A DNA stretch of 64,000 nt, taken from assembly GCF_004005495.1 (NCBI RefSeq), contig NZ_RZYA01000011.1:1-64000 (forward strand), given 5' to 3'. The DNA is from Streptomyces antnestii. GTDB taxonomy: Bacteria; Actinomycetota; Actinomycetes; Streptomycetales; Streptomycetaceae. The position numbers were made by a program, and so were the translations under genes. The number at the start of each line of letters is the position of its first letter. Within the stretch, counting starts at the first letter, position 1. The notes under the pieces were generated by a model. That model saw only the letters and a program-made list of their open reading frames with translations, did no database searches and was not told the origin of the DNA. Below, in pieces: positions 51,633-60,049 of the stretch.

Positions 51633-53911
51633 CCAACCCCGACGTCAGCTTCGTCGTCACCGCCCACAACGCCCAGGGACGGCTGCGCGCCGGCGTCGGC
51701 AGTCTGCTCGGCCGGGCCGCCGCCATGGAGTCCGAGGTGATCGTCGTCGACAACGGGTCGGCCGACCTCACCGGCGCCATCGCCGACGAGCTCGCGGCCG
51801 AGCACCCCTCGGTGCGCGCCCTGCGCCTGCGCGAGACCCAGCTTCCCGGGGTGGCCCGGGAGGCCGGCGCGCAGCTCGCGCGGGGCCGGTACCTGCTGTT
51901 CCTCGACGGCGGCGACGAGCTCGTGCCCGGGTCCCTCGACGCGCTCGGTGCCCGCCTGGCCGAGGCCGGTGAGGACGGTGAGCGCCGTGAGCCTGACGTG
52001 TTGCTGTTCGACCACGCCCGGGTCGACTGGCGCGGCGACAGCACCCCCGGCGGGGACAGCGCGCGCCTGGCGCGGGCTGGCCGCGTGTTCGCGCCCCTCG
52101 CGAGCCGGCCGTGGCTGCTGCGTACCTCCCGTGTCCTCGCCAACCGGCTGATCCGGCGGGACTTCCACCTCGCCCGGCGCGACCTGTTCGAGCGCGAAGG
52201 GCCCGACGAGGCCCTCGCGGCGCACGGAAGCCTGCTGGCCGCGGCGGACATCGGCGCGCTCGACCGCGTCTGCGTCCTGCGGCACGAGCCCCCGGGCAGC
52301 CGGCGCTCCCCCGTGTCCGCCGAGCGGTACTTCGAGCTCTTCGACGACTACGAGCGGCTGATGGCGCTCGCCGGGGAACCGGCCGTGCAGAACACACTGT
52401 TCGACCTGATGATCCGTCACTACATGGCGGTCGTCGCGGGAGAGGACCTGCCGCGGTCCGAGCGTGCCCGGTTCTTCCACCGTGCCGCCGCCGACTTCGC
52501 CCGTCACCGGCCGGCCGGCTACCGGCGCCCCGAGGGCCTCACCGGTATCCGTCACGCCCTGCTCGAACGCGACACCTACGCCGGCTATCCGGCGCTCCAG
52601 CAGGCGAACCGGGGCCGCCGCCGGCTGATCGGCGCGGCGGGCGCGGCCAAGCGGGGCGCGGGCCGACGTGCCGAAGGGCTCTTCTACCAGGCCCGGTCGA
52701 GGGCGCCGCTCGACCCGAACCTGGCGGTGTTCTCCGCGTACTGGGACCGGGGCGTCACCTGCAACCCCGCCGCCATCTCCGCCAGTCTCGCCGAACTCGC
52801 CCCGCACATCCGGCAGGTGTGGACCGTCCGCCGCGCGGGCCGCGCCCTCGTCCCGCCGGGCACCACCGTCGTGTCCACCGACGAGCGCCGCTACTGGGAC
52901 GTCATGGCGCGCGCCACGTACTTCGTCAACAACGTCAACTTCCCCGACTCCCTGGTCAAGCGGCCGGGCCAGATCCATGTGCAGACCCATCACGGCACGC
53001 CGCTCAAGCGCATGGGCGTCGACCAGCTCGCGCACCCCGCGACCTCGCGCGGTGTCGACTACGACGCGCTGCTCGCGCGCTGTGCCCGCTGGGACTACAG
53101 CGTCTCCGCCAACCGCCACTCGTCGGAGGTGTGGGAGCGCGCCTACCCCGTCGGCTTCACGTCGCTCGACCACGGCAGTCCGCGTAACGACGTCTACTAC
53201 CGGGCGACCGCCGACGACGTGCTGCGTGCCCGGGCCCGGCTCGGGCTCGAACCCGGCACCACGGCGCTCCTGTACGCGCCGACGCACCGCGACCACGAGG
53301 CGGGCTGGACGCCCCGTATCGACCTGGAGCGCTTCGCCCGCACGCTCGGTCCCGGCTTCAAGGTGCTGGTGCGCGGCCACTACTTCTACGACCGGGGGGC
53401 CTCGCCGCTGAGCGCGCTGCACCGCGCCGGTTCGATCATCGATGTGTCGGACCACGACAGCGTGGAGGAGCTGGCGCTCGCGTCGGACGCCCTGGTCACG
53501 GACTACTCGTCGCTGATGTTCGACTACGCCAATCTCGACCGGCCGATCCTCGTGTTCGCGGACGACTGGGAGACGTACGCGACCACCCGTGGCGTCTACT
53601 TCGACATCACCGAGGAGGCTCCCGGTGTCGTCGCCCGCACGCAGGACGAGCTTCAGGAGGCGCTGGTGAGCGGCGAGTGGCAGGGCGCGGAGGCGGCGCG
53701 GAGGCGCGCCGCGTTCCGGGAGCGGTTCTGCGAGTTCGACGACGGCCGGGCCGCCGAGCGCGTCGTGCGCCGGGTGTTCCTCGGCGAGACCCGGCTGCCT
53801 CCGGTCGTGCCGGTCGCCCTGCGCACCCCGGCGCCGACACCGGCCGAGGCGGAGCTCACCGCCGTCCGCATCCCCGCGGCGCGCCAGAGCTCGTCCCACG
53901 CCTCGCACTGA
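51629..53911 (+). CDS. GT2 glycosyltransferase fused to a CDP-glycerol glycerophosphotransferase (TagF-like)
   Basis: The 760-residue protein is bifunctional in layout. Residues 1-250 form a GT2 domain (SFVVTAHNAQGRLRAGVGSLL; the usual LDSDD is replaced by LDGGDE). Residues about 370-740 form a TagF-type polyol-phosphate polymerase domain, with QTHHGTPLKRMGVD near 452, DHGSPRNDVYY near 520, and DVSDHDSVEELALASDALVTDYSSLMFDY (in part) near 605-630. TagF-family enzymes add glycerol phosphate from CDP-glycerol to the growing teichoic acid. It is translationally coupled to the GT2 gene upstream. Confidence 0.88.
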   Translation: MTNPDVSFVVTAHNAQGRLRAGVGSLLGRAAAMESEVIVVDNGSADLTGAIADELAAEHPSVRALRLRETQLPGVAREAGAQLARGRYLLFLDGGDELVPGSLDALGARLAEAGEDGERREPDVLLFDHARVDWRGDSTPGGDSARLARAGRVFAPLASRPWLLRTSRVLANRLIRRDFHLARRDLFEREGPDEALAAHGSLLAAADIGALDRVCVLRHEPPGSRRSPVSAERYFELFDDYERLMALAGEPAVQNTLFDLMIRHYMAVVAGEDLPRSERARFFHRAAADFARHRPAGYRRPEGLTGIRHALLERDTYAGYPALQQANRGRRRLIGAAGAAKRGAGRRAEGLFYQARSRAPLDPNLAVFSAYWDRGVTCNPAAISASLAELAPHIRQVWTVRRAGRALVPPGTTVVSTDERRYWDVMARATYFVNNVNFPDSLVKRPGQIHVQTHHGTPLKRMGVDQLAHPATSRGVDYDALLARCARWDYSVSANRHSSEVWERAYPVGFTSLDHGSPRNDVYYRATADDVLRARARLGLEPGTTALLYAPTHRDHEAGWTPRIDLERFARTLGPGFKVLVRGHYFYDRGASPLSALHRAGSIIDVSDHDSVEELALASDALVTDYSSLMFDYANLDRPILVFADDWETYATTRGVYFDITEEAPGVVARTQDELQEALVSGEWQGAEAARRRAAFRERFCEFDDGRAAERVVRRVFLGETRLPPVVPVALRTPAPTPAEAELTAVRIPAARQSSSHASH

Positions 53912-53952
53912 CCCGAACGCCCGGAACCGAACCTCTCGGAGAATCACGATCC

Positions 53953-55602
53953 ATGGCTCCCGAAGTCACCCTCACGGTGATCGTCCACAACGACGCGCAC
54001 CGGCTGCCGCGCGCCGTCGCCAGCCTTCGTCGGCAGACCCTGCGCGACGTCGAGATCATCATCAGCGACGACCACTCCACCGACAACACCCCTCAGGTGG
54101 CACAGGAGTTGGCCGCCCAGGACCCGCGGATCCGGTTCCTGCGGCTCCCGGAGAACAGCGGTGGCTGCGGCGCTCCGCGTAACGCGGCGATCGAGGTCGC
54201 CCGCGCCCCGTACCTGATGTTCCTCGACAGTGACGACGAGCTGCCAGAGGACGCGGCCCGGACGCTGCTCGACGCGCTGCGGGGCAGCGGCGCCGACTTC
54301 GCCATGGGCGGGGTCGAGCGGGTCCGCACCGACACCGGCCGCGTCACGCGGTGGCATCCGCACCTGTTCGGCGAGGCACGGACCGTCCAGGGCATCGGCG
54401 AGAGCCCCGAGTTCCTCTTCGACCACCTGTCGACGAACAAGATGTACACGAAGGAGTTCATCGACCGCTGCGACCTGCGGTTCCCGGTCAAAATCCACTA
54501 CGAGGACCAGCTGTTCTCCGCACAGGCGTACTGTCTCGCCCGCTCGTTCGCGGTCGTCCCGGAGCCGGTGTACCGCTGGTACATCTCGCCGTACGAGGCC
54601 GAGGACGCCCTGTCGATCTCCAATCAGCGCCACCGCATCGAGAACGTGCGGGACCGGGTCGGCGTCGCCCGGCTCATCGACACCTTCCTGACCGAGCACG
54701 GCCAGGAAGGGCTGCGGCCGGACAAGGACTACAAGTTCCTCAAGCACGACGTCCGCATGTACGCGGGCGACCTCCCGCAGCGCGACCCGGACTGGATCAA
54801 GCAGTTCGCCGACGAGATCTGCCCCTACCTGGACACGCTCGCGCCCGCCGCGTACGCGCGGCTGCCGCGTGACCAGCGGGTGGTGCTCGGCCTGCTGCGG
54901 TCGGGGCGTCTTGACGAGGCGAGGCTCGCGGCGCGCTCCCTGGGCCGCGCCGTCGCCCCGCGCGAGGTGACCCGGGACGCGGCGGGCCGGACGTTCTGGG
55001 GCGACTCGGTGCCGGCCGAGCCCGACCTGGTGTCCGAACTCGACGTGCGCGACCTGGAGTTGACCACGCGCCGCTTCTCCCGGGCTCTCCTGCGGCACGA
55101 GATCACGCGGATCGAGCCGGGGCCCGACGGCGTCCTCGACCTCTCCGTGCGGACCTGGGACCCCGGCCTCCAGCTCCCGGTGGGCCCGGTCGCCGCCACC
55201 CTGCGGCTCGCCGCGGGCCGGGGGCTGAGCACGTCGTTCCGCCTCGACGCGGTACGCCCCGGCCTCTACGAGGGTGCGGTCCGCCTGAACCTGGCGGCCG
55301 TCCGGATGCCCCCGCACGGCTTCGCCGGGACCCGCCACCCCGCGCTGACCCTCACCCACCGCGGGGAACGCAACAGCGGCCCGCTCTTCGCCCCGCTCGA
55401 CTTCCCGCGGCAGCGCGGACCCGTCGCCGGGCACCTGGTCACCGTGGAACCGGAGGGCAGGGGTGCGGGCCGCCTCCAGACAGTGTGGGAGCGGCAGGGC
55501 ACGGCGGCCAGGGTGGAGCCGCTGCTCGTTCCGCTGCGCCGTACGGCGGGCCCCCGGCTGAGGCGGGCGCGCAAGCTGTGGCGGGGGCTCACGAAGAACT
55601 GA
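53953..55602 (+). CDS. Family 2 glycosyltransferase, paralogue in the wall polymer cluster
   Basis: The 549-residue protein is related to the gene at 49887, with the same order of domains: GT-A at about 5-245 (LTVIVHNDAHRLPRAVASL, FLDSDDELP, HYEDQLFSAQAYCL). A helical segment with LKHDVRMYAGDLPQRDP and a beta-rich C-terminus follow. The ATG at 53953 follows GGAGAATCACG. It lies 41 bp after the TagF-like gene, completing a three-gene set. Two similar transferases flanking a TagF domain suggest a decorated or mixed-repeat teichoic acid. Confidence 0.88.
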   Translation: MAPEVTLTVIVHNDAHRLPRAVASLRRQTLRDVEIIISDDHSTDNTPQVAQELAAQDPRIRFLRLPENSGGCGAPRNAAIEVARAPYLMFLDSDDELPEDAARTLLDALRGSGADFAMGGVERVRTDTGRVTRWHPHLFGEARTVQGIGESPEFLFDHLSTNKMYTKEFIDRCDLRFPVKIHYEDQLFSAQAYCLARSFAVVPEPVYRWYISPYEAEDALSISNQRHRIENVRDRVGVARLIDTFLTEHGQEGLRPDKDYKFLKHDVRMYAGDLPQRDPDWIKQFADEICPYLDTLAPAAYARLPRDQRVVLGLLRSGRLDEARLAARSLGRAVAPREVTRDAAGRTFWGDSVPAEPDLVSELDVRDLELTTRRFSRALLRHEITRIEPGPDGVLDLSVRTWDPGLQLPVGPVAATLRLAAGRGLSTSFRLDAVRPGLYEGAVRLNLAAVRMPPHGFAGTRHPALTLTHRGERNSGPLFAPLDFPRQRGPVAGHLVTVEPEGRGAGRLQTVWERQGTAARVEPLLVPLRRTAGPRLRRARKLWRGLTKN

Positions 55603-55742
55603 CGGCGGACGTGCCCTACTGGTCGCAGGAGACCGGCCGGAATCGGCCCGGGTAGTGGCATCGTGGAAGGTGAGCGCACCGGTCGCCGGTTCCGCTCCGC
55701 GCGAGCGGATCCCACGGCGGCGCGCCGCTGCAAGCGAAGGCG

Positions 55743-56678
55743 GTGACGGCAGTGGCAAACACCCTGAAGGCCGGAGGGAGCCGGTTCAGGCCGGACCGGC
55801 AGCTGACCGCGCGCATGCTGGTCACCGTGTTCCTGCTGGGCCTGCTGTACGTGGCGTTCGTCGGCGCGCTCCTGGTCCTGCTGAAGTCGACCTTCCTGGT
55901 CATCGTGCTCGCCGCGGGACTCCTCTGGGCGCAGTACTGGTTCTCCGACCGGATCGCCCTGTACGCGATGCACGGGCGCATCGTCACCCGTGAGGAGAAC
56001 CCGCAGCTGCACGGCGTCGTCGACCGGCTGTGCGCCACGGCCGACATGCCGAAGCCGCAGGTGGCCATCTCCGGCACCGACCTGCCGAACGCCTTCGCCA
56101 CCGGCCGCAACGCCGACCACGCGGTGCTCTGCGTGACCCAGGGGCTGCTGCGCCGCCTGGAGCCCGACGAGCTGGAGGGTGTCCTCGCGCACGAGCTGTC
56201 CCACGTGGCGCACCGCGATGTCGCCGTGATCACCGTGGCCTCGTTCCTCGGCGTGATCGCGGGCATCGTCGTGCGGTTCGCGTTCTACTCGGAGATGCTC
56301 GGCGGCCGCCGCAGGACCGACCAGAACACCCTGATCGTGCTCGGTGTCGTGGTGGGCGTCTCGGTCGCCGTCTACGCCATCAGCTTCGTGCTGATCCGGG
56401 CGCTTTCGCGGTACCGGGAGCTGGCGGCCGACCGCGCGGCGGCGCTGCTCACCGGCCGGCCGTCGGCGCTGGCCTCCGCGCTGACCAAGCTCGACGGGGA
56501 CATCGCCCGCATCCCCAGCGAGGATCTGCGCACGGCCCGGGCGTTCAACGCGTTCTACTTCATCCCCGCGCTGAACAAGAACTCCCCGCTGCCCCGCCTG
56601 TTCTCCACCCACCCCTCGCTCGAAAAGCGCCTCGCCCAGCTGGCGGCGATCTCCGCCGACCTGGGCCGTCCGGCCTGA
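55743..56678 (+). CDS. htpX: HtpX-like M48 membrane metalloprotease
   Basis: The 311-residue protease has two N-terminal transmembrane helices, the zinc motif HELSH (150-154), two more helices, and the third-ligand Glu in YRELAADRAAA. It ends with STHPSLEKRLAQL, typical of HtpX. It degrades misfolded membrane proteins. The GTG at 55743 is chosen, though a GTG three codons later is possible. It is followed 23 bp later by pspAB, a conserved actinobacterial pairing linked to envelope stress. Confidence 0.9.
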   Translation: MTAVANTLKAGGSRFRPDRQLTARMLVTVFLLGLLYVAFVGALLVLLKSTFLVIVLAAGLLWAQYWFSDRIALYAMHGRIVTREENPQLHGVVDRLCATADMPKPQVAISGTDLPNAFATGRNADHAVLCVTQGLLRRLEPDELEGVLAHELSHVAHRDVAVITVASFLGVIAGIVVRFAFYSEMLGGRRRTDQNTLIVLGVVVGVSVAVYAISFVLIRALSRYRELAADRAAALLTGRPSALASALTKLDGDIARIPSEDLRTARAFNAFYFIPALNKNSPLPRLFSTHPSLEKRLAQLAAISADLGRPA

Positions 56679-56701
56679 CGGGCGCACCGAAGGGATCCGC
56701 C

Positions 56702-57277
56702 ATGGGTTTCCTGGACATCCTGCTCGGGCGCACGAGACCTGCCCCGCCGGACCTCGACCGGCTGTTCGGCCTCCCGTCGGCCGCGGTCACCTTGGAGGCG
56801 GCCGCGGGTTTCGTCCCGACCGGGCAGGGCTCGGTGTGCTTCACCACGGTGGAGGGCACCGCGTTCGACGAGATCCGCCAGGAGGCCGGGGCGCTCCTGA
56901 ACGCGGACACCGAGCGCGACGCGACGGTCGAGTTCAGCCGGGACGAGTACGGCTACACCTGGCTCCTGTCGCGCCGCGCGCCCTCGGACCTGCCCGCGCT
57001 CGTCGGCGATCTGCACGCGGTGAACACGGCCCTGGAGAGCGGCGGCTTCGGCCCGCAGCTGCTGTGCTCCCTGGTCGGCTTCCGGGACGCGGAGGGCCGG
57101 ACGCTCGCCCTCGTGTACCTGTACAAGCGGGGCACGTTCTACCCGTTCGCGCCGCTGCCGGGCAAGAAGCGTGACAACGCGCTCGAACTGCGGATCCGCG
57201 CGGTCGTGGGGGACGATCTGCGGATCGAGCAGGACCTCGAGCGGTGGTTCCCGGTGTGGGGCGCGCCCGGTCTTTAA
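56702..57277 (+). CDS. pspAB: PspA-associated protein PspAB
   Basis: The 191-residue protein matches the PspAB family: MGFLDILLGRTRP start, LFGLPSAAVTLEA, EYGYTWLLSRR, and the end LERWFPVWGAPGL. PspAB is found beside HtpX and linked to the phage-shock/PspA membrane-stress response in actinobacteria; its molecular action is not known. It is cytoplasmic and cotranscribed with htpX. It converges with the encapsulin gene 10 bp away. Confidence 0.85.
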   Translation: MGFLDILLGRTRPAPPDLDRLFGLPSAAVTLEAAAGFVPTGQGSVCFTTVEGTAFDEIRQEAGALLNADTERDATVEFSRDEYGYTWLLSRRAPSDLPALVGDLHAVNTALESGGFGPQLLCSLVGFRDAEGRTLALVYLYKRGTFYPFAPLPGKKRDNALELRIRAVVGDDLRIEQDLERWFPVWGAPGL

Positions 57278-57287
57278 CAGGGCGTGT

Positions 57288-58085
57288 TCAGGCGTTCAGG
57301 GCGACGACAGCCTCGTCCGTGTACATCAGGAACGTCAGCGTCTCCTGGAAGTACAGCTCGACGCCTGTCGCGTCGTGCGCGGTGTAGCCGATGGACAGGT
57401 CCTGGCCGATGCGGAGTTCGTAGTCGCCGCCGCGGGTGGACAGGACGAACGCGCCGTTGATCGCCGGGGCCCAGATCAGGTCGCCGTCCAGGAGCCGGGC
57501 GATGTGGCCCGAGACGGGGAAGCCGTGGTCGGTGGTCTCGCTGACCGCCGTGTACGCCTCCGCGCCGAGCAGCAGCGAGTACGGGCCGTCCACACCGGCG
57601 AGGCGCAGCGCGCTGAGGGCCCGGCTGATGGTGTCGGGGTAGTCGCGGGGCTCGGCGGGCAGGCTCAGGACCGGGTTGGAGGTCCGCTCGCGGACACCGG
57701 CGATGTTCGCCGCCGCGTAACCGTCGAAGACGGCCTGGTCCTCGGCGAACGCCATGGTGCGGGCCGCGTCCTTGACCGGCTGCCAGTCGGAGTCGTTCGA
57801 GCCGCGCTCCACGTCGTCCACGGCCTCGCGGCTGACGGTGAACGGGACGCGCAGTTCCACGAGGGGCTGGGCCTCGCGCAGTCGCGCGAAGACGCCGGGG
57901 GCGGGGGGTGTGACGGAGCGCAGGTGGCCGGTGCCGACGGCCGCGAGTTCGAGGCCGTCGGGCCCTGTGACGTCGAGGACGCGGCGTCCCGCGACATGGC
58001 GCTGGAACGTGCGGCTCGCCTCTTGCTCGATCTCCGCCCAGGCGGCGTCGCTGATGGGGGCCAGTTCGCGGTGCAGGTTGTTCAT
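57288..58085 (-). CDS. Family 1 encapsulin shell protein
   Basis: The 265-residue protein has the HK97 phage-capsid fold of family 1 encapsulins, at the typical length for 60-subunit T=1 shells. Characteristic parts are NNLHRELAPISDAAWAEIEQEA at the N-terminus (cargo-binding helix), ARRTF-like ASRTFQRHVAGRRVLDV, the E-loop region and YFQETLTFLMYTDEAVVAL at the C-terminus. Its ATG overlaps the Dyp peroxidase stop by 4 bp, so shell and cargo are made together. It assembles a protein nanocompartment in the cytoplasm. Confidence 0.93.
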   Translation of the reverse strand: MNNLHRELAPISDAAWAEIEQEASRTFQRHVAGRRVLDVTGPDGLELAAVGTGHLRSVTPPAPGVFARLREAQPLVELRVPFTVSREAVDDVERGSNDSDWQPVKDAARTMAFAEDQAVFDGYAAANIAGVRERTSNPVLSLPAEPRDYPDTISRALSALRLAGVDGPYSLLLGAEAYTAVSETTDHGFPVSGHIARLLDGDLIWAPAINGAFVLSTRGGDYELRIGQDLSIGYTAHDATGVELYFQETLTFLMYTDEAVVALNA

Positions 58086-59125
58086 GACGCGGGGGCTCCT
58101 TTGAGGCCGCCGATGCCCAACGAGCCGTCGGACGGGGAGGCGGCGGGCAGCGGTGACGCGACCGGGGCGGGAAGCTCCCCGGCGGCGTCCCGCGCGGCGG
58201 GCGGATCGGGCAGGTCGTCGAGGAAGTCCGCGGTCGGGACGAAGAACAGGTTTCCCGTGACGGCGGTGGAGAAGTCGAGGATCCGGTCGGTGTTGCCGGG
58301 CGGGCTGCCGATGAACATGTTCTCGAGCATCTGCTCGGTGACGGCCGGGGTGCGCGCGTACCCGATGAAGTACGTGCCGAACTCGCCGCGTCCGACGGTT
58401 CCGAAGGGCATGTTCTCGCGGACGATCTTGCGCTCCTCGCCGTCCTCTCCGGTGACGGTGTTGAGGGCTACATGGGAGTCGGCGGGCTTCGTCTCGTCGG
58501 ACATCTCGATGTTGTCCGCCTTCGAGCGGCCGATCACCTTCTCCTGGTCCTCCGTGGACAGGGCGTTCCAGGCCGCCATGTCGTGCAGGTACTTCTGTAC
58601 GACGACGTAACTGCCGCCCGCGAACGGGGCGTCCTCGTCGCCGACGAAGACGGCCGCGCGGGCTTTCTCACCGGTCGGGTTCTCGCTGCCGTCGACGAAG
58701 CCGAGGAGGTCGCGGTCGTCGAAGTAGGTGAAGCCGTGCACCTCGTCGGTCACGGTCACCGCGTCGCCGAGCTGTCCGACGAGGTGGCTGCTCAGTTCGA
58801 AGCAGAGGTCCGTGCGGCGCGCCCGCACGTGGAACAGCAGATCCCCGGGCGTGGCGACGGCATGGTGCCGGTCGCCGGTCAGCTCGCGGAAGGGGTGCAG
58901 TTCGGCCGGGCGCGGTCCGTCGAACAGCCGGTCCCAGGCCCGGGAGCCGATCCCTACGACGCACGACAGGGCGGAGTCCGGGGAGCGGAACGACACCGAG
59001 CGCACCAGTGCGTTGAGATTGCCGAGCCGGTCACGGACCCGCTGTTCGGCGCCCGGGGCGATGGTGACCACGAGGAACACGGCCGCTGTCGTGTGCGGCG
59101 CGATGACTGGCTGCGCTTGCGTCAC
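58082..59125 (-). CDS. Dyp-type haem peroxidase, encapsulin cargo
   Basis: The 347-residue enzyme is a dye-decolourising peroxidase with the catalytic GFVDGSENP motif (Asp near 143), a proximal His region SHVALNTVT and the Arg-bearing YFIGYARTPAV. After a Pro/Ala linker of about 25 residues, the C-terminus SDGSLGIGGLKGAPAS (332-347) contains the encapsulin cargo-loading peptide DGSLGIGGLKG. The GTG at 59125 follows GGGAGAG. It is the first gene of a two-gene operon with the shell. Encapsulated Dyps are thought to protect against peroxide or oxidise small aromatic substrates. Confidence 0.93.
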   Translation of the reverse strand: MTQAQPVIAPHTTAAVFLVVTIAPGAEQRVRDRLGNLNALVRSVSFRSPDSALSCVVGIGSRAWDRLFDGPRPAELHPFRELTGDRHHAVATPGDLLFHVRARRTDLCFELSSHLVGQLGDAVTVTDEVHGFTYFDDRDLLGFVDGSENPTGEKARAAVFVGDEDAPFAGGSYVVVQKYLHDMAAWNALSTEDQEKVIGRSKADNIEMSDETKPADSHVALNTVTGEDGEERKIVRENMPFGTVGRGEFGTYFIGYARTPAVTEQMLENMFIGSPPGNTDRILDFSTAVTGNLFFVPTADFLDDLPDPPAARDAAGELPAPVASPLPAASPSDGSLGIGGLKGAPAS

Positions 59126-59208
59126 TGACTCTCCCGCCGGGCAGGCACAGGTGCGATGCGGTCGGCTGACTCCCGTCACCCTAAGCGGGGCACAGGCCGC
59201 CCGCACGG

Positions 59209-59718
59209 TCAGTCGGTGATCCGCCGTGGGTCCCGTCCTCTGCGGACGTCCTCCACCAGGTGCATCGCGGCCTCCTCGGCCGACGCGGCGGCGCCGTCGA
59301 TGCCGACGTCCTCCGCGAACAGGTCGCTGTCGTCGTCCTCCCGGACCCCTTCGCCGGGTGCCACGAGCCGCCCTGATCGTGCCTCTCCCACCTCGTCGTC
59401 GAGTGGTTCGCCGTCGGTGTCCCAGACGTCGCCGATGCCGTCGCCCTCCGGCAGGGACACGTCGGGGACCTCCTCGGAAAGGCGCTCGTCGAGCGTCTCG
59501 CCGAGCCGCTGCTCCGTACAGGTGACGCCGGTGTGCTCGACTCCCCAGGGGCGCTCGGGCGGCGAGTAGCCCTCGTCGAGCGGATCGGTGACACCGCCGC
59601 CCATGAGGGTGTCCTCCGTGTCGAGGAGGCCTTCGTCGTCCTGGACCTCGGACCCGTCGGGCTGGTAGACGTCGTCTCCCCGCCCTTGATCGTCGATGTC
59701 CACGCTCGCCTCCTTCAT
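59209..59718 (-). CDS. DUF5709 domain protein
   Basis: The 169-residue acidic protein matches the actinobacterial DUF5709 pattern: DDVYQPDGSEVQDDEG, LDTEDTLMGGGVTDPLDEGYSPPERPWGVEH (in its PLDEGYSPPERPW core), GETLDERLSEEVPD and the C-terminal RRGRDPRRITD. It looks largely unstructured and hydrophilic. Start is uncertain: ATG 59718 is used, and ATG 59763 would add 15 residues. Function unknown. Confidence 0.75.
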   Translation of the reverse strand: MKEASVDIDDQGRGDDVYQPDGSEVQDDEGLLDTEDTLMGGGVTDPLDEGYSPPERPWGVEHTGVTCTEQRLGETLDERLSEEVPDVSLPEGDGIGDVWDTDGEPLDDEVGEARSGRLVAPGEGVREDDDSDLFAEDVGIDGAAASAEEAAMHLVEDVRRGRDPRRITD

Positions 59719-60049
59719 GAGGCCGGGCTCGGCCGGCGGGCTCAGCGTGACCTCTGCCTCCATTGTGGGCGGCGAGGGGACGATGCGTCCTGCTGGGAGG
59801 GATCTCCGGCCCCCGGGACCGATGAAAGTGCCCCGACCGTGACGGGGGATCACGGCCGGGGCGGTCTTCGTGGCCACGGACGGCGGTCGCCTCTCGGCGG
59901 TGGCTCCACAAGGCTTCAGCCGAACGATCTTCCTTGCAGGCTTATGAGATGAGGCCCGGGGACACTGTTCCGTCCGCGTCCACGCCCTCTTCAACGACTG
60001 ACCACCCCGGGGAATTCCCCCACCGCCGGGCATCCCGGCATCGCCTGGG
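59719..60049. other. Intergenic region with a hairpin
   Basis: No gene is supported. A stem of 12-bp arms CCCCGACCGTGA (59831-59842) and TCACGGCCGGGG (59850-59861), one mismatch, with a 7-nt loop could end transcription of the large hypothetical gene at 60050-61234 or act in the leader of the DUF5709 gene. Confidence 0.5.

Noticed and set aside
50531..53947. A very long open frame (over 1,100 codons) on the minus strand across the glycosyltransferase genes
   Set aside because: It is antisense to two clear glycosyltransferase genes, has no recognisable motifs, and is an expected product of high third-position GC.
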